DNA of 64,000 nt from Paenibacillus donghaensis. Lineage in GTDB: Bacteria > Bacillota > Bacilli > Paenibacillales > Paenibacillaceae. The DNA is taken from NCBI RefSeq assembly GCF_002192415.1, contig NZ_CP021780.1, positions 868,001-932,000 of the forward strand. Reading direction: 5' to 3'. The translations under genes were made by a program, and so were the position numbers. This document shows positions 35,455 to 43,611 of this stretch, in pieces. The notes under the pieces were generated by a model. It did not search any database. It saw only the letters and a list, made by a program, of their open reading frames with translations, and was not told the DNA's origin. Every line of letters starts with the position of its first letter. Positions within the stretch are counted from its first letter, which is position 1.

Positions 35455-37905
35455 ATGAAAGTATCAACCGGATGGTTGGCTGATTATATATCGCTGGACG
35501 GAGTTACCGCTGAGGAGCTGGCAGACAAAATCACCGCGGCCGGCATTGAGATTGACGGTGTGGAGCGCCGCAATAAGGGGATCTCCGGGATTGTCACCGG
35601 CTATGTGAAGAGCAAGGAGAAACACCCGGACGCAGACAAGCTGAACGTCTGTATCGTTGACGTCGGTCAGGGCGAGGACCTGCAGATTGTCTGCGGGGCC
35701 AAGAATGTGGATGCAGGCCAGAAGGTTCCTGTAGCCATGGTGGGCGCCAAGCTGCCGGGCCTGGATATCAAGAAGGCCAAGCTGCGCGGCGTATTGTCCC
35801 AGGGTATGATCTGCTCCGCCAAGGAGCTGGGCCTGAACGACAAGCTGCTGCCCAAAGAGCTGCAGGAAGGTATTCTGGTGCTGCCAGAAGCGACCGAAAT
35901 CGGCCAGGACATCACCCAGGTGCTGGGCCTGAACGACGAGGTGCTGGAGTTTGACCTTACGCCCAACCGCTCGGATTGCCTGAGCATGATTGGTGCTGCT
36001 TATGAGGTTAGCGCCATTCTGGGCCGTGACGTCAAGCTGCCTGATCCGCAGGAGGATATCGTGGAAGTAAGCGGGGCGGATTCCGCCGCAGCGCATATCT
36101 CCGTGAAGATTGAGGATGAGGCCCATTGCGCCCACTATACAGCGCGTTATATTTCCGGTGTGAAGCTTGGCGCAGCCCCATTGTGGATGCAGAACCGGCT
36201 GATGGCCGCCGGAGTGCGCCCGATCAACAATATCGTCGATATCACCAATTATGTCATGCTGGAGTTCGGCCAGCCGCTGCATGCCTTTGACGCAGACCGC
36301 GTGGAAGGTGGCGTGCTGGGCGTAAGGCTGGCGCATAAAGGCGAAGTTCTGACTACGCTGGACGGCCAGGAGCGCAAGCTGGAGCCGCAGATGCTGGTGA
36401 TCGCGGACGCTGAGAAGGCTGTAGCCTTGGCGGGTGTCATGGGCGGGCTTGCTACAGAGGTTACGTCAGATACCGTGAACATCCTGCTGGAATCGGCCCG
36501 CTTCGACGGGGGAACGGTCCGCAAAACCTCGCGCCAGCTCGGCCTGCGTTCCGAAGCCTCGCTGCGCTTCGAGAAGGAGGTTGACCCGCATGCCGTTATT
36601 CCGGCATTGAACCGGGCGGCGGCGCTGATTGCGCATTATGCCAGCGGAACGGTGCATGAAGGAATTATGGAAGCGGCCAGCGGCAATGTGGAAGAGAAGC
36701 TTATCACCCTCTCGCTGGAGAAGCTGAACCGCTACCTCGGCACCCAGCTGTCATTGCTGGAGGTGAAGACGTTGTTCACCCGGCTGCATTTCAAATATGG
36801 CGATGCTGGCGAAGGACTGCTGGAAGTGCAGGTACCTGCACGGCGCGGCGATATCAGCTATGATGTGGACCTGATTGAGGAGATTGCCCGTCTCTATGGA
36901 TATGACAATATCCCTACGACGCTGATTGAAGGACCGACCACGCCGGGTTCTCTCACCTGGCCGCAGCGGATACGCCGCCAGCTGCGCAGATTGCTTGCGC
37001 ATGGCGGATATCAGGAAGTCTTGGGATACTCTTTCATACAGCCTGCGCAGAGCGGCTTGTTCCCTGCCTTCGCCGGAGAAGGCCGCACGGTCAAGCTGGC
37101 TATGCCGATGAGCGAGGAGCGCAGTGTGTTGCGCACCAGCCTGCTTCCGCAGCTGCTGGATATCGCCACGTACAATACGAACCGCCGGCAGAGCGATCTG
37201 GCCTTGTTCGAAATCGGCAATGTGTTCTATTCCGATGAAGAAGCCTTGACCCGCCAGCCGCGTGAGCTGCCGGTGCTGAGTCTGCTGCTCAGCGGCAGTC
37301 TGACCGCTAAGCAATGGAATGTCCCGGTCCAGCCGGTCGATTTCTTTGACCTGAAGGGTGCGCTGGAGACGGTTTTTGCCCATCTGGGGCTGGAAGGCCG
37401 GATCGTATATGAAGGGGACAGTCCGGAAGGCTTCCATCCGGGACGTTCTGCCTCTCTGTACCTGACGGGAGAGCAAGGGCGCATCAAGCTGGGTTCGATG
37501 GGACAGATTCATCCGGAGCTGCAGCGCCAGTATGATCTAGTGGACACCTACGCGGCCGAGATTGCCCTACAGCCGCTCTATGAGGCGGCAGGCAGCCGTT
37601 TGCAGCACAAGGAGCTGGCACGGTTCCCGGGTATGGAGCGCGATATCGCCGTGGTGGTAGATTCAGCTGTACCGGCGGGTGAGCTGCTGTCCAGCATTCG
37701 TGAGCACGGCGGCAGTCTGCTGCAATCGGTGCAGATCTTCGATGTCTACACCGGCGGCAAGCTGGAGGGCGGGAAGAAGAGCATCGCTATCTCATTGCTC
37801 TATCGCCACAGTGACCATACCTTGACTGACGAGGAGGTTTCCGAGGTGCATGGTCAGGTATTGACGGCACTTCAGCAAACTTTTGGAGCAGAATTAAGAA
37901 AGTAG
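35455..37905 (+). CDS. pheT: Phenylalanine--tRNA ligase beta subunit
   Basis: 816 residues, intact. Domains in order: tRNA-binding OB fold (about 40-150, KEKHPDADKLNVC), B3/B4 editing domain (about 205-400), B5 domain (about 405-480), catalytic-like core (about 490-690) and C-terminal FDX-ACB anticodon-binding domain (about 720-816, FPGMERDIAVVVD, KSIAISLLYRHSDHTLTDEE). It pairs with PheS as an (alpha-beta)2 enzyme. Start ATG 35455 follows AAGGAAGTGAG. Confidence 0.98.
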   Translation: MKVSTGWLADYISLDGVTAEELADKITAAGIEIDGVERRNKGISGIVTGYVKSKEKHPDADKLNVCIVDVGQGEDLQIVCGAKNVDAGQKVPVAMVGAKLPGLDIKKAKLRGVLSQGMICSAKELGLNDKLLPKELQEGILVLPEATEIGQDITQVLGLNDEVLEFDLTPNRSDCLSMIGAAYEVSAILGRDVKLPDPQEDIVEVSGADSAAAHISVKIEDEAHCAHYTARYISGVKLGAAPLWMQNRLMAAGVRPINNIVDITNYVMLEFGQPLHAFDADRVEGGVLGVRLAHKGEVLTTLDGQERKLEPQMLVIADAEKAVALAGVMGGLATEVTSDTVNILLESARFDGGTVRKTSRQLGLRSEASLRFEKEVDPHAVIPALNRAAALIAHYASGTVHEGIMEAASGNVEEKLITLSLEKLNRYLGTQLSLLEVKTLFTRLHFKYGDAGEGLLEVQVPARRGDISYDVDLIEEIARLYGYDNIPTTLIEGPTTPGSLTWPQRIRRQLRRLLAHGGYQEVLGYSFIQPAQSGLFPAFAGEGRTVKLAMPMSEERSVLRTSLLPQLLDIATYNTNRRQSDLALFEIGNVFYSDEEALTRQPRELPVLSLLLSGSLTAKQWNVPVQPVDFFDLKGALETVFAHLGLEGRIVYEGDSPEGFHPGRSASLYLTGEQGRIKLGSMGQIHPELQRQYDLVDTYAAEIALQPLYEAAGSRLQHKELARFPGMERDIAVVVDSAVPAGELLSSIREHGGSLLQSVQIFDVYTGGKLEGGKKSIAISLLYRHSDHTLTDEEVSEVHGQVLTALQQTFGAELRK

Positions 37906-37920
37906 CAGGAATTGTGTAAA

Positions 37921-37967
37921 GCCGCAGCGAATCCATTTAGAAACATAGATTCGCAGCGGTTTTTTTA
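37921..37967 (+). terminator. Rho-independent terminator of pheST
   Basis: CCGCAGCGAATC pairs with GATTCGCAGCGG, followed by TTTTTTT. Confidence 0.92.
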
Positions 37968-37969
37968 AA

Positions 37970-38025
37970 TATAAGAATTTATATGTTTTCACGTTATCAA
38001 TTATCCTTCTATTTTTTGCTAAAGC
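37970..38025 (+). repeat. TTATCCTTCTATTT repeat, truncated copy
   Basis: AATATAAGAATTTATATGTT...ATTATCCTTCTATTTTTTGC matches the elements at 41504-41610 (inverse), 42830-42950 and 42950-43053, but lacks the GAAACGG hairpin. Its last bases form the -35 of the zapA promoter. Confidence 0.7.
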
Positions 38026-38045
38026 ATTAAGATTAAAGCTACAAT
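38016..38045 (+). promoter_or_regulatory. Probable zapA promoter
   Basis: TTGCTA (38016-38021), 18 nt, TACAAT (38040-38045), 54 nt before the start. The -35 lies inside the truncated TTATCCTTCTATTT repeat. Confidence 0.6.
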
Positions 38046-38098
38046 AGGAGCAGAGAAACCAACTTAGAATCCGCACACATACAAAGGAGGGCACAACT

Positions 38099-40288
38099 GT
38101 GGCTATGGACCGGACACGTGTCGCCGTGGAGATATACGGAACTTCCTATAATCTTGTCGGAAGCAGCACTGAATATATGAAGCAAGTTGCCCGTTTTGTA
38201 GACGAGCACATGCGTACCATTTCCAAATCCCATTCCAGACTGGACACGCCGCGTATTGCGGTGCTGACAGCTGTACATATGGCCGAGCAGGCCATTCAGG
38301 TTCAGGACTTCAAGAAAGAGCTTAATATGCTGACCGGAGAACGCAGCGAGCTTAGGGTTGAAATGGCCCGCCAGCTGGAAGTGCAGCAGGAGCGCGAGGA
38401 GGAGTACGAGCAGCTTGAAGCAGCTGCGAAGGAAGAAGCCGCACGGCTGATCGCCGCCGCTGAGGAGCAGCGCGTACGTCATCTGGAGCAGCAGGAGCAG
38501 GAGCGCAAGCTGCATGCCGAGCAGCTGCGGGAAGCGGAGCAGCTGGCAGGAGCGGCCCGCCAGGAGCTGGCCGACCAGCTGGCCCAGCGCGAGCGTGAGC
38601 TGCAGGAGCAGCGGGCCGCTCATGAGGCTGAGCAGGCAACGCTGCGCCAGGAGGGAAGCGAGGCGCTGCAGGCGCGCGAGCAGGAGATCCAGGCGCTGCG
38701 GGCCGAGTTCGAAGCGCAGCAGGCTGCCGCGCGCGAGAGTGCCCAGCAGGAGCTGGCGAATGCCGAAGCCCTGCATCTGCAGCAGCTGGAGGAGCTGAAG
38801 GCGGCGCACCAGCTGGAGCAGGAGAGCGAGCGCGAGCGGATGAGCCGGGAGAAGGCGGAGGCGCTGGCGGCCGTGCAGGAGTCCCTCGGCGGAGAACTTG
38901 CCGAGACGCGGACAACCTTGGGTCAGCAGCTTGCCGATACCAAGGAGAGCCTTGGCAACGAGCTGGCAGGCACCAAGGAGCGGCTGGGCAAGGAGCTGGA
39001 GGCTACGCGGCAGAAGCTTGGCAAGGAGCTCGAGGACACCAAGCAGAGCCTGGGCCAGGCTCTGAACACCGAGCGCGAAGCGCTGCAGCGGGAGCTGGCG
39101 AAGAACAAGGAGCTGCGGCAATCGCAGGGAACGCAGGAGCACCGCCACAAGCAGCAGCTTCAGGAGCTGGAGAAGCAGCTGGCAGAGCTGCGCGGGGGCA
39201 CAGGGCAGCTGCAGTCGCGGCTGCGCGCCGCTGAAGCGAATATCAAGGCCGAGCGGGATTCCCGCCAGAGCCTGCTTGAGCAGTACGAATCCGTGGTCAA
39301 GCGCGAGGAACAGCTGGAAGAGGAGCTTCGCTCCGCTACTGAGCTGGGCACGCTGCTGAGTGAGGAATTGGAAGAGCTGCGTGCCAGCTATGACGCATCC
39401 CAGAGTGAAGCGGCTGCGCTGCACAGCTCGCTGGAGCAGACCGGCGGCACCTTGAGCCGGGTTCAGGAAGAGCTGAGCGGCACGGCAGCAGAGGCGAAGA
39501 AATGGCAGGCGCTGGCAGACAAGCGTATGGAAGAGATCAGCGAGCTGGAGATGAGTCTTCTGGAGACGGAAGAGAAGTCCTTGACGCTGCAGAGCGAGAT
39601 CGAGACACTTCGCGGCCAAGCCGACGGATTAGTACAGCAGCTGGACCGTGAAGCTGCGCTGCGCAGCCAGGCGGAGTCCGAGAGTGCAGCCTTGCGCGGA
39701 CAGCAGGAAACGGCTGTTAAGAATCTGGCGGCACTTCAGGTGCGCTATGAGGAAATGATCGCGCAGTATGATGAGGTTCTGCAGGAAGGCGAACGTCTGC
39801 AGGAGAGATACAGCCTGCTGGAGGCCGAGAGCGAGGAAACGGCGCGGCGGCTCGATGAGCTGTCGGAAGCCAGCCGCGAAGCTGCGTCCGCTGCGGTGGA
39901 GTATCAGGAGGTGCTGAAGGAAGCGGAGCAGACCGGCGCGGCCTGGAAGCACAGATTCGAGGAGCTGCAGCAGCGGCAGCAGCAGTGGAACGATACGGAA
40001 GAGCAGCTGCGTGAGGAGATTGAGCTGTGGCAGCAGGAAGCGGACGAAGCTGAAACCAAGCGGGTTGCGCTGGAGCGCGAGCGCAGCGAGGCTGTTCAGC
40101 AGCTGGACGAGGTCGGCGAGCATTACGAGCTGGCCCAAGGCCAGCTGCGGCTGCTGCAGGCCCAGTCTGAGCTGAACAAGGATCAGCTGGACAAGCTGGC
40201 GGAGAGTCACCGCGCGTTGCAGGCGGAATATGCCAAGTTGCAGAATGAATATAATGAATGGATTCAGCTGATCGAACAGGACAGCTGA
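38099..40288 (+). CDS. zapA: ZapA domain fused to a ~640-residue coiled coil
   Basis: 729 residues. Residues 1-85 are a ZapA domain (RVAVEIYGTSYNLVGSSTEY, VDEHM, IAVLTAVHMAEQ), which bundles FtsZ. The rest is almost pure Glu/Gln/Arg/Leu coiled coil with no membrane segment. Around residues 263-325 it contains 11-residue repeats (TKESLGNELAG, TKERLGKELEA, TRQKLGKELED). Ordinary ZapA is about 85-110 residues. Start GTG 38099 lies 8 nt after AAAGGAGG. Position after pheT and before mutS2 is the usual zapA location. Likely a cytoplasmic division or scaffold protein. Confidence 0.88.
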   Translation: MAMDRTRVAVEIYGTSYNLVGSSTEYMKQVARFVDEHMRTISKSHSRLDTPRIAVLTAVHMAEQAIQVQDFKKELNMLTGERSELRVEMARQLEVQQEREEEYEQLEAAAKEEAARLIAAAEEQRVRHLEQQEQERKLHAEQLREAEQLAGAARQELADQLAQRERELQEQRAAHEAEQATLRQEGSEALQAREQEIQALRAEFEAQQAAARESAQQELANAEALHLQQLEELKAAHQLEQESERERMSREKAEALAAVQESLGGELAETRTTLGQQLADTKESLGNELAGTKERLGKELEATRQKLGKELEDTKQSLGQALNTEREALQRELAKNKELRQSQGTQEHRHKQQLQELEKQLAELRGGTGQLQSRLRAAEANIKAERDSRQSLLEQYESVVKREEQLEEELRSATELGTLLSEELEELRASYDASQSEAAALHSSLEQTGGTLSRVQEELSGTAAEAKKWQALADKRMEEISELEMSLLETEEKSLTLQSEIETLRGQADGLVQQLDREAALRSQAESESAALRGQQETAVKNLAALQVRYEEMIAQYDEVLQEGERLQERYSLLEAESEETARRLDELSEASREAASAAVEYQEVLKEAEQTGAAWKHRFEELQQRQQQWNDTEEQLREEIELWQQEADEAETKRVALERERSEAVQQLDEVGEHYELAQGQLRLLQAQSELNKDQLDKLAESHRALQAEYAKLQNEYNEWIQLIEQDS

Positions 40289-40305
40289 ATGGCGGATGCA
40301 TGAAG

Positions 40306-40352
40306 AAGGGCAGACCTCAAGCCGGCAATGGCTTGCGGGTCTGCCCCTTTTG
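40306..40352 (+). terminator. Rho-independent terminator of zapA
   Basis: AAGGGCAGACC..AAGCC pairs with GGCTT..GGGTCTGCCC, followed by CTTTT. Confidence 0.9.
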
Positions 40353-40460
40353 CTGTATATGATGTGTTAACATGTTACTTTGGAACGTTCGGAGTCAATA
40401 GATGCTAAAGAGAAACTGCACCTAATTTCAGCTGAATCGTTAGCTGTGAGGCAAATAAAT

Positions 40461-40872
40461 GCGAAAATGGTTACTACTAAGACCTCCAGCCTTCTCTCTA
40501 TAGGTTGAAACATTCAGTCGAAAACCCGCCGTCCCTATCCGCAATTTCAACTAATCTTGGGTAATTCCGACTGCTGACGCTAGAACTACACAGACTTAGC
40601 TCCAAAATTAGGGAGCCGAACAAATAGATGCGATAACGCATCTATTTAGCCGTTTTTTTCCGTTTTGGAGGAAATAAGTGCGAATACGCATCTATTTTGG
40701 AAGTTTGAGCGTTCCTGGAGTGATTTACTCGAAATTAGTTGCAGATTTGCACTTATTCGGCTGTTAATGGAACCTTCGGCTGAATTTAGTTGCAGTTTCG
40801 CATCTAATTATTCCGAAGGTTCCATGGCAACACTCTAAATCCTTACTGGACCTAAGTAGTAACCACTTTCGC
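40461..40872. repeat. 412-bp element with GTTACTACTTAG-type inverted ends
   Basis: The left end is GCGAAAATGGTTACTACT.AAGACC. The right end (40848-40872) read inversely is GCGAAAGTGGTTACTACT then TAGGTCC. The interior is non-coding and full of shorter echoes: GATGCGATAACGCATC palindrome, TTAGTTGCAGATTTGCACTT, TTAGTTGCAGTTTCGCATCT. The same ends and phrases recur at 61937-63680 and 63842-64000, and the ends also near 25820 and 26285. No gene is seen in 40300-40940. Confidence 0.7.
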
Positions 40873-40939
40873 AACTAAATCGGCGGATTGGACTTAAGAA
40901 ACGATCGGATGATCCGTTTGTGATATCAGGACAACTGAA

Positions 40940-41350
40940 TTAGTCCACGATGAAATTGGCCTGCATCCCGCTGTGGCCGGAGCCGCACATAATCGAGCAG
41001 CTGATCTCGAAGGTGCCGGCTTCTTCCGGTACGATCACCTGTGAGCTTTTTTTGCCGTCCAGATGCAGCTCGAGGCCGGGGGCCAGAATACCGTGGTTGC
41101 CGCTTTCGTTCTTGAAGATGATTTTGACGGGAACACCCTTCTTTAGATGATATTCCTGCTGGTCGAAGCTGTAGTTGCTGGCGGTAATCACCAGTTCCTC
41201 ATCCGCCGTTATTCCGTTGTCTGAGTTACCTTTGCCGTTGCCGCTGTTCCCCAGGTTCTCATGATTGCTGCCACAGGCTGTAAGAAGGGCGGTTCCGAGC
41301 AGCAGCATAAGAAATGCCGATTTCTTCAGGGTAATCCTCTCCTTAACCAT
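40940..41350 (-). CDS. Cupredoxin lipoprotein with CuA-type motif
   Basis: Up to 136 residues. A lipoprotein signal (KKSAFLMLLLGTALLTAC) puts the mature protein on the outer membrane face. A Gly/Asn-rich linker and a cupredoxin beta barrel follow. The C-terminal CSIMCGSGHSGM has the CxxxCGxGHxxM spacing of the binuclear CuA site in cytochrome oxidase subunit II and nitrous-oxide reductase. A role in copper delivery or electron transfer is likely. Start: ATG 41350 has no ribosome site. AAGGAGAGG lies inside the frame, 6 nt before a CTG at 41329, which would give a textbook lipoprotein start, so CTG initiation is possible. Confidence 0.82.
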   Translation of the reverse strand: MVKERITLKKSAFLMLLLGTALLTACGSNHENLGNSGNGKGNSDNGITADEELVITASNYSFDQQEYHLKKGVPVKIIFKNESGNHGILAPGLELHLDGKKSSQVIVPEEAGTFEISCSIMCGSGHSGMQANFIVD

Positions 41351-41382
41351 GAATTTATGTAGACATCATAGCCTAAAATAAA

Positions 41383-41396
41383 TGTAAACGCTCTGA
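41383..41396 (-). promoter_or_regulatory. cre-like site upstream of the cupredoxin gene
   Basis: TGTAAACGCTCTGA matches the CcpA consensus TGWNANCGNTNWCA at 13 of 14 positions, 33 bp from the upstream end of the cupredoxin frame. Confidence 0.3.
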
Positions 41397-41503
41397 GAAA
41401 TTTTGAAAATTTCGGGAGTGGACAAAAAAGTTCGAATTATGTCGAAAATTGTGAAAATATGATGCATTAATAGTTAAAATTCATTATAATAAAAGCTATA
41501 AAA

Positions 41504-41610
41504 CGCCAAGTAGAAACGGCTTTGCCGTCCTCTGTAAGCAAACTAATCCGATTCTGCAAGAAATAGAAGGATAATTTATGGATTGAACATATAAATTCTT
41601 ATATTTGTAA
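41504..41610 (-). repeat. TTATCCTTCTATTT hairpin repeat, inverse copy
   Basis: Read inversely it has AAATATAAGAATTTATATGT, AAATTATCCTTCTATTTC, TTGCAGAATCGG and GCCGTTTCTACT, the same order as the copies at 42830-43053. It forms most of the leader of the GGDEF gene. Confidence 0.75.
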
Positions 41611-41617
41611 AAAGTAG

Positions 41618-42759
41618 GGGATACACATTAACATCAACAATGATGAATGGAACACGGAGCATTGGCATCGCAAGATTCTTAACGGCTACTGGGTAATCGT
41701 CGGTTTTATGATGATTGCGGAGCTGCTGTTTGTACTAAGTGCGGATATGCTGAATGTGAAAACCCCGGTCAATTCTGATTCCTGGCACCTTTTTATGGCC
41801 TGCAATGTACTGATCGTGTTCTGTCTGGTCAGCGCTGAGTTCTGGCTGCGTTCACAGCTAAAGCATCAGAAGCAGGCGGTGGCAACCACTTCATTTGTGG
41901 TTTCCTATTTGATGTATTTTGTGATTGAGCCGTTTGTGGATGGCGCGCAAATGACGCTGATGATGCCCATTATGGTGGCTCTGGTCTACTTTGACCGCAA
42001 GATGCTCTACAGTTTGGGCACGATCAGCGTGATCATTTATGCGGGAATCTATTTCGTGCTGGAAAGAGTGTTTCTTAAAAAGCCGCTGCTGGAGTTCCTG
42101 ATGGTGGAATGTGTATACCTTGTTTTTGTCCTGATGTCTCACGCTGTTATTGTCCGTGCCCGCGAGGCCCGCGACCATATGGAGCAATTAACTAAATCGG
42201 AGCAGTCTCTGATGGTTGAACGTGCGATCTCCGACAAACTGCTGAAGATTGATGCATTGACTGGCCTCTACAATCATAAAACCTTCCATGAGTACCTGGA
42301 TTCGCTGCTGGAGCAATGTGAGAGCAATGGTCTTCGGCTGCAGCTGGCGCTGTTTGACATCGATAACTTCAAGCGTGTGAATGATACGTATGGGCATTGG
42401 GTGGGGGATCTGGTGCTGAAAGAGGTTGCATCCAAGGTTATGGGGATGATTGGGCTGAACGATTTTGCCGCCCGGTACGGGGCGAGGAGTTCGCGGTTAT
42501 CTTCACGGACATCAGTCTTCCGGAAGCCTATGAGGCGGTGGAAGCGATGCGCGGCCAAATGGCGCTAATGGCGCATCCTTATGCCGGAGACAAGCCGATC
42601 ACGGTGAGTGTCGGATTATGTGATTATGAAAGCGGGAATGGCAAGGAGCTGCTGTTCCGCAAGACGGACAATGCCTTGTACACCGCTAAAAGAAACGGCA
42701 AAAATGCAGTGGTCACCGCTTCTGTAAGCAAGGATGACGAAATTTTCTCTTACGCCTGA
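41618..42759 (+). CDS. Membrane diguanylate cyclase (frameshifted as given)
   Basis: Five or six membrane helices (about 20-170) precede a GGDEF domain (LLKIDALTGLYNHKTFHEYL, FDIDNFKRVNDTYGH, then GGEEF). The frame breaks at 42479-42482: four Gs are present where five would read ARYGGEEFAVIF. With one G added, the C-terminal part to 42759 (KPITVSVGL, DNALYTAKRNGKNAV) joins in frame and the catalytic GGEEF loop is intact. The true start is unclear: the frame opens after TAG 41615, GTAGGGG precedes an ATT at 41627, and the first ATG is 41708. Probably a c-di-GMP synthase. Confidence 0.78.
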
Positions 42760-42779
42760 CCCCTTATATTGATAAAGGC

Positions 42780-42812
42780 TGCGCCATTCCTGTAAGAATG
42801 GCGCAGCCTTTT
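42780..42812 (+). terminator. Rho-independent terminator
   Basis: GGCTGCGCCATTC pairs with GAATGGCGCAGCC, followed by TTTTTG. Confidence 0.92.
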
Positions 42813-42829
42813 TGTGTGAATAGAAGAAA

Positions 42830-43053
42830 GTATATGTTTCACAATATCCTTTATCCTTCTATTTCTCGCTGAAACGGTACCTGAAAGCGATACGCAGTAT
42901 CGCTGCTTCGGAAGCGTAGGCTACCTAAAACGGACGATACCGTTTCTACTCGAAATATAAGAAATTATATGTTCCACACTATAATTCATCCTTCTATTTT
43001 TCGCAGAAACGGATGCCGCCTCTTGGAGAGGACGGCGAAGCCGTTTCTTCTTA
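42830..43053 (+). repeat. TTATCCTTCTATTT hairpin repeat, two tandem copies
   Basis: Each copy has TATATGTTYCACA, then ATCCTTCTATTT, then CGC(T/A)GAAACGG, a variable hairpin and CCGTTTCT. The first variable hairpin contains GCGATACGC/GCGTAGGC and AGCGATAC..GTATCGCT pairings. The second has GCCGCCTCT/AGAGGACGGC. They separate the GGDEF gene from the convergent holin-like gene. Confidence 0.8.
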
Positions 43054-43084
43054 GTGCGGGAAGCACCCTTGCCAAGAAAGGCAC

Positions 43085-43438
43085 TTACTTGGCGGCCTCA
43101 AACGGCGTGGCAATCGGGAGGAACAGGTCGATAATTCCGATCACCAGCGCTGCGAGCAAGGCGCCTACAACCGAGACACTGACTCCGGTGACTACAAATT
43201 GCGCAATCCAGATGACGAGCGCACTGACCAGAAAACCGACGATTCCACGACCGAACGGGGTGGTTTTTTTGCCGAAGACGCCTTCTACTATCCAGCCCAG
43301 CAGAGCGATAACCAGTGCCAGAATCAGGGCGCTGCCGAAGCCGCCGACCGTAAACTGCGGAACAATCCAGCCTACTACCAGCAGCACGATGGCTGCGACC
43401 ACAAACCGGACGATATGACTCAATATTCTCATTGCCAT
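43085..43438 (-). CDS. Phage holin family protein (Phage_holin_4_2 type)
   Basis: 117 residues, four hydrophobic helices (VRFVVAAIVLLVVGWIVPQF, SALILALVIALLGWIVEGVF, IVGFLVSALVIWIAQFVV, GALLAALVIGIIDLFLP). This is the chromosomal holin-like membrane family common in Firmicutes, not evidence of a prophage. Start ATG 43438 follows AAAGGAGG; an upstream frame exists but has no ribosome site. Divergent from mutS2. Function unknown. Confidence 0.82.
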   Translation of the reverse strand: MAMRILSHIVRFVVAAIVLLVVGWIVPQFTVGGFGSALILALVIALLGWIVEGVFGKKTTPFGRGIVGFLVSALVIWIAQFVVTGVSVSVVGALLAALVIGIIDLFLPIATPFEAAK

Positions 43439-43611
43439 TAACCTCCTTTGATTTTCGTCGTCGGGTAAGGATATTTGCAAGGGTTATTATGACCCGGATA
43501 TTTGTTTTTTATGAATTGGAGTTCCTGGACGGCTGCTGCGGCAAGCTGAATAGCGGAAATCGGCTAAATTCGGTATAATGTATTCATCTATGAAGGGAGC
43601 TGTGACAGCAA

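Noticed and set aside
38039..39619. 526-codon frame antisense to zapA
   Set aside because: A Leu/Gln-rich shadow of the low-complexity coiled-coil codons, without a start signal.
43085..43438. Holin-like gene as evidence of a prophage
   Set aside because: No other phage genes nearby; this membrane family is common on Firmicute chromosomes.
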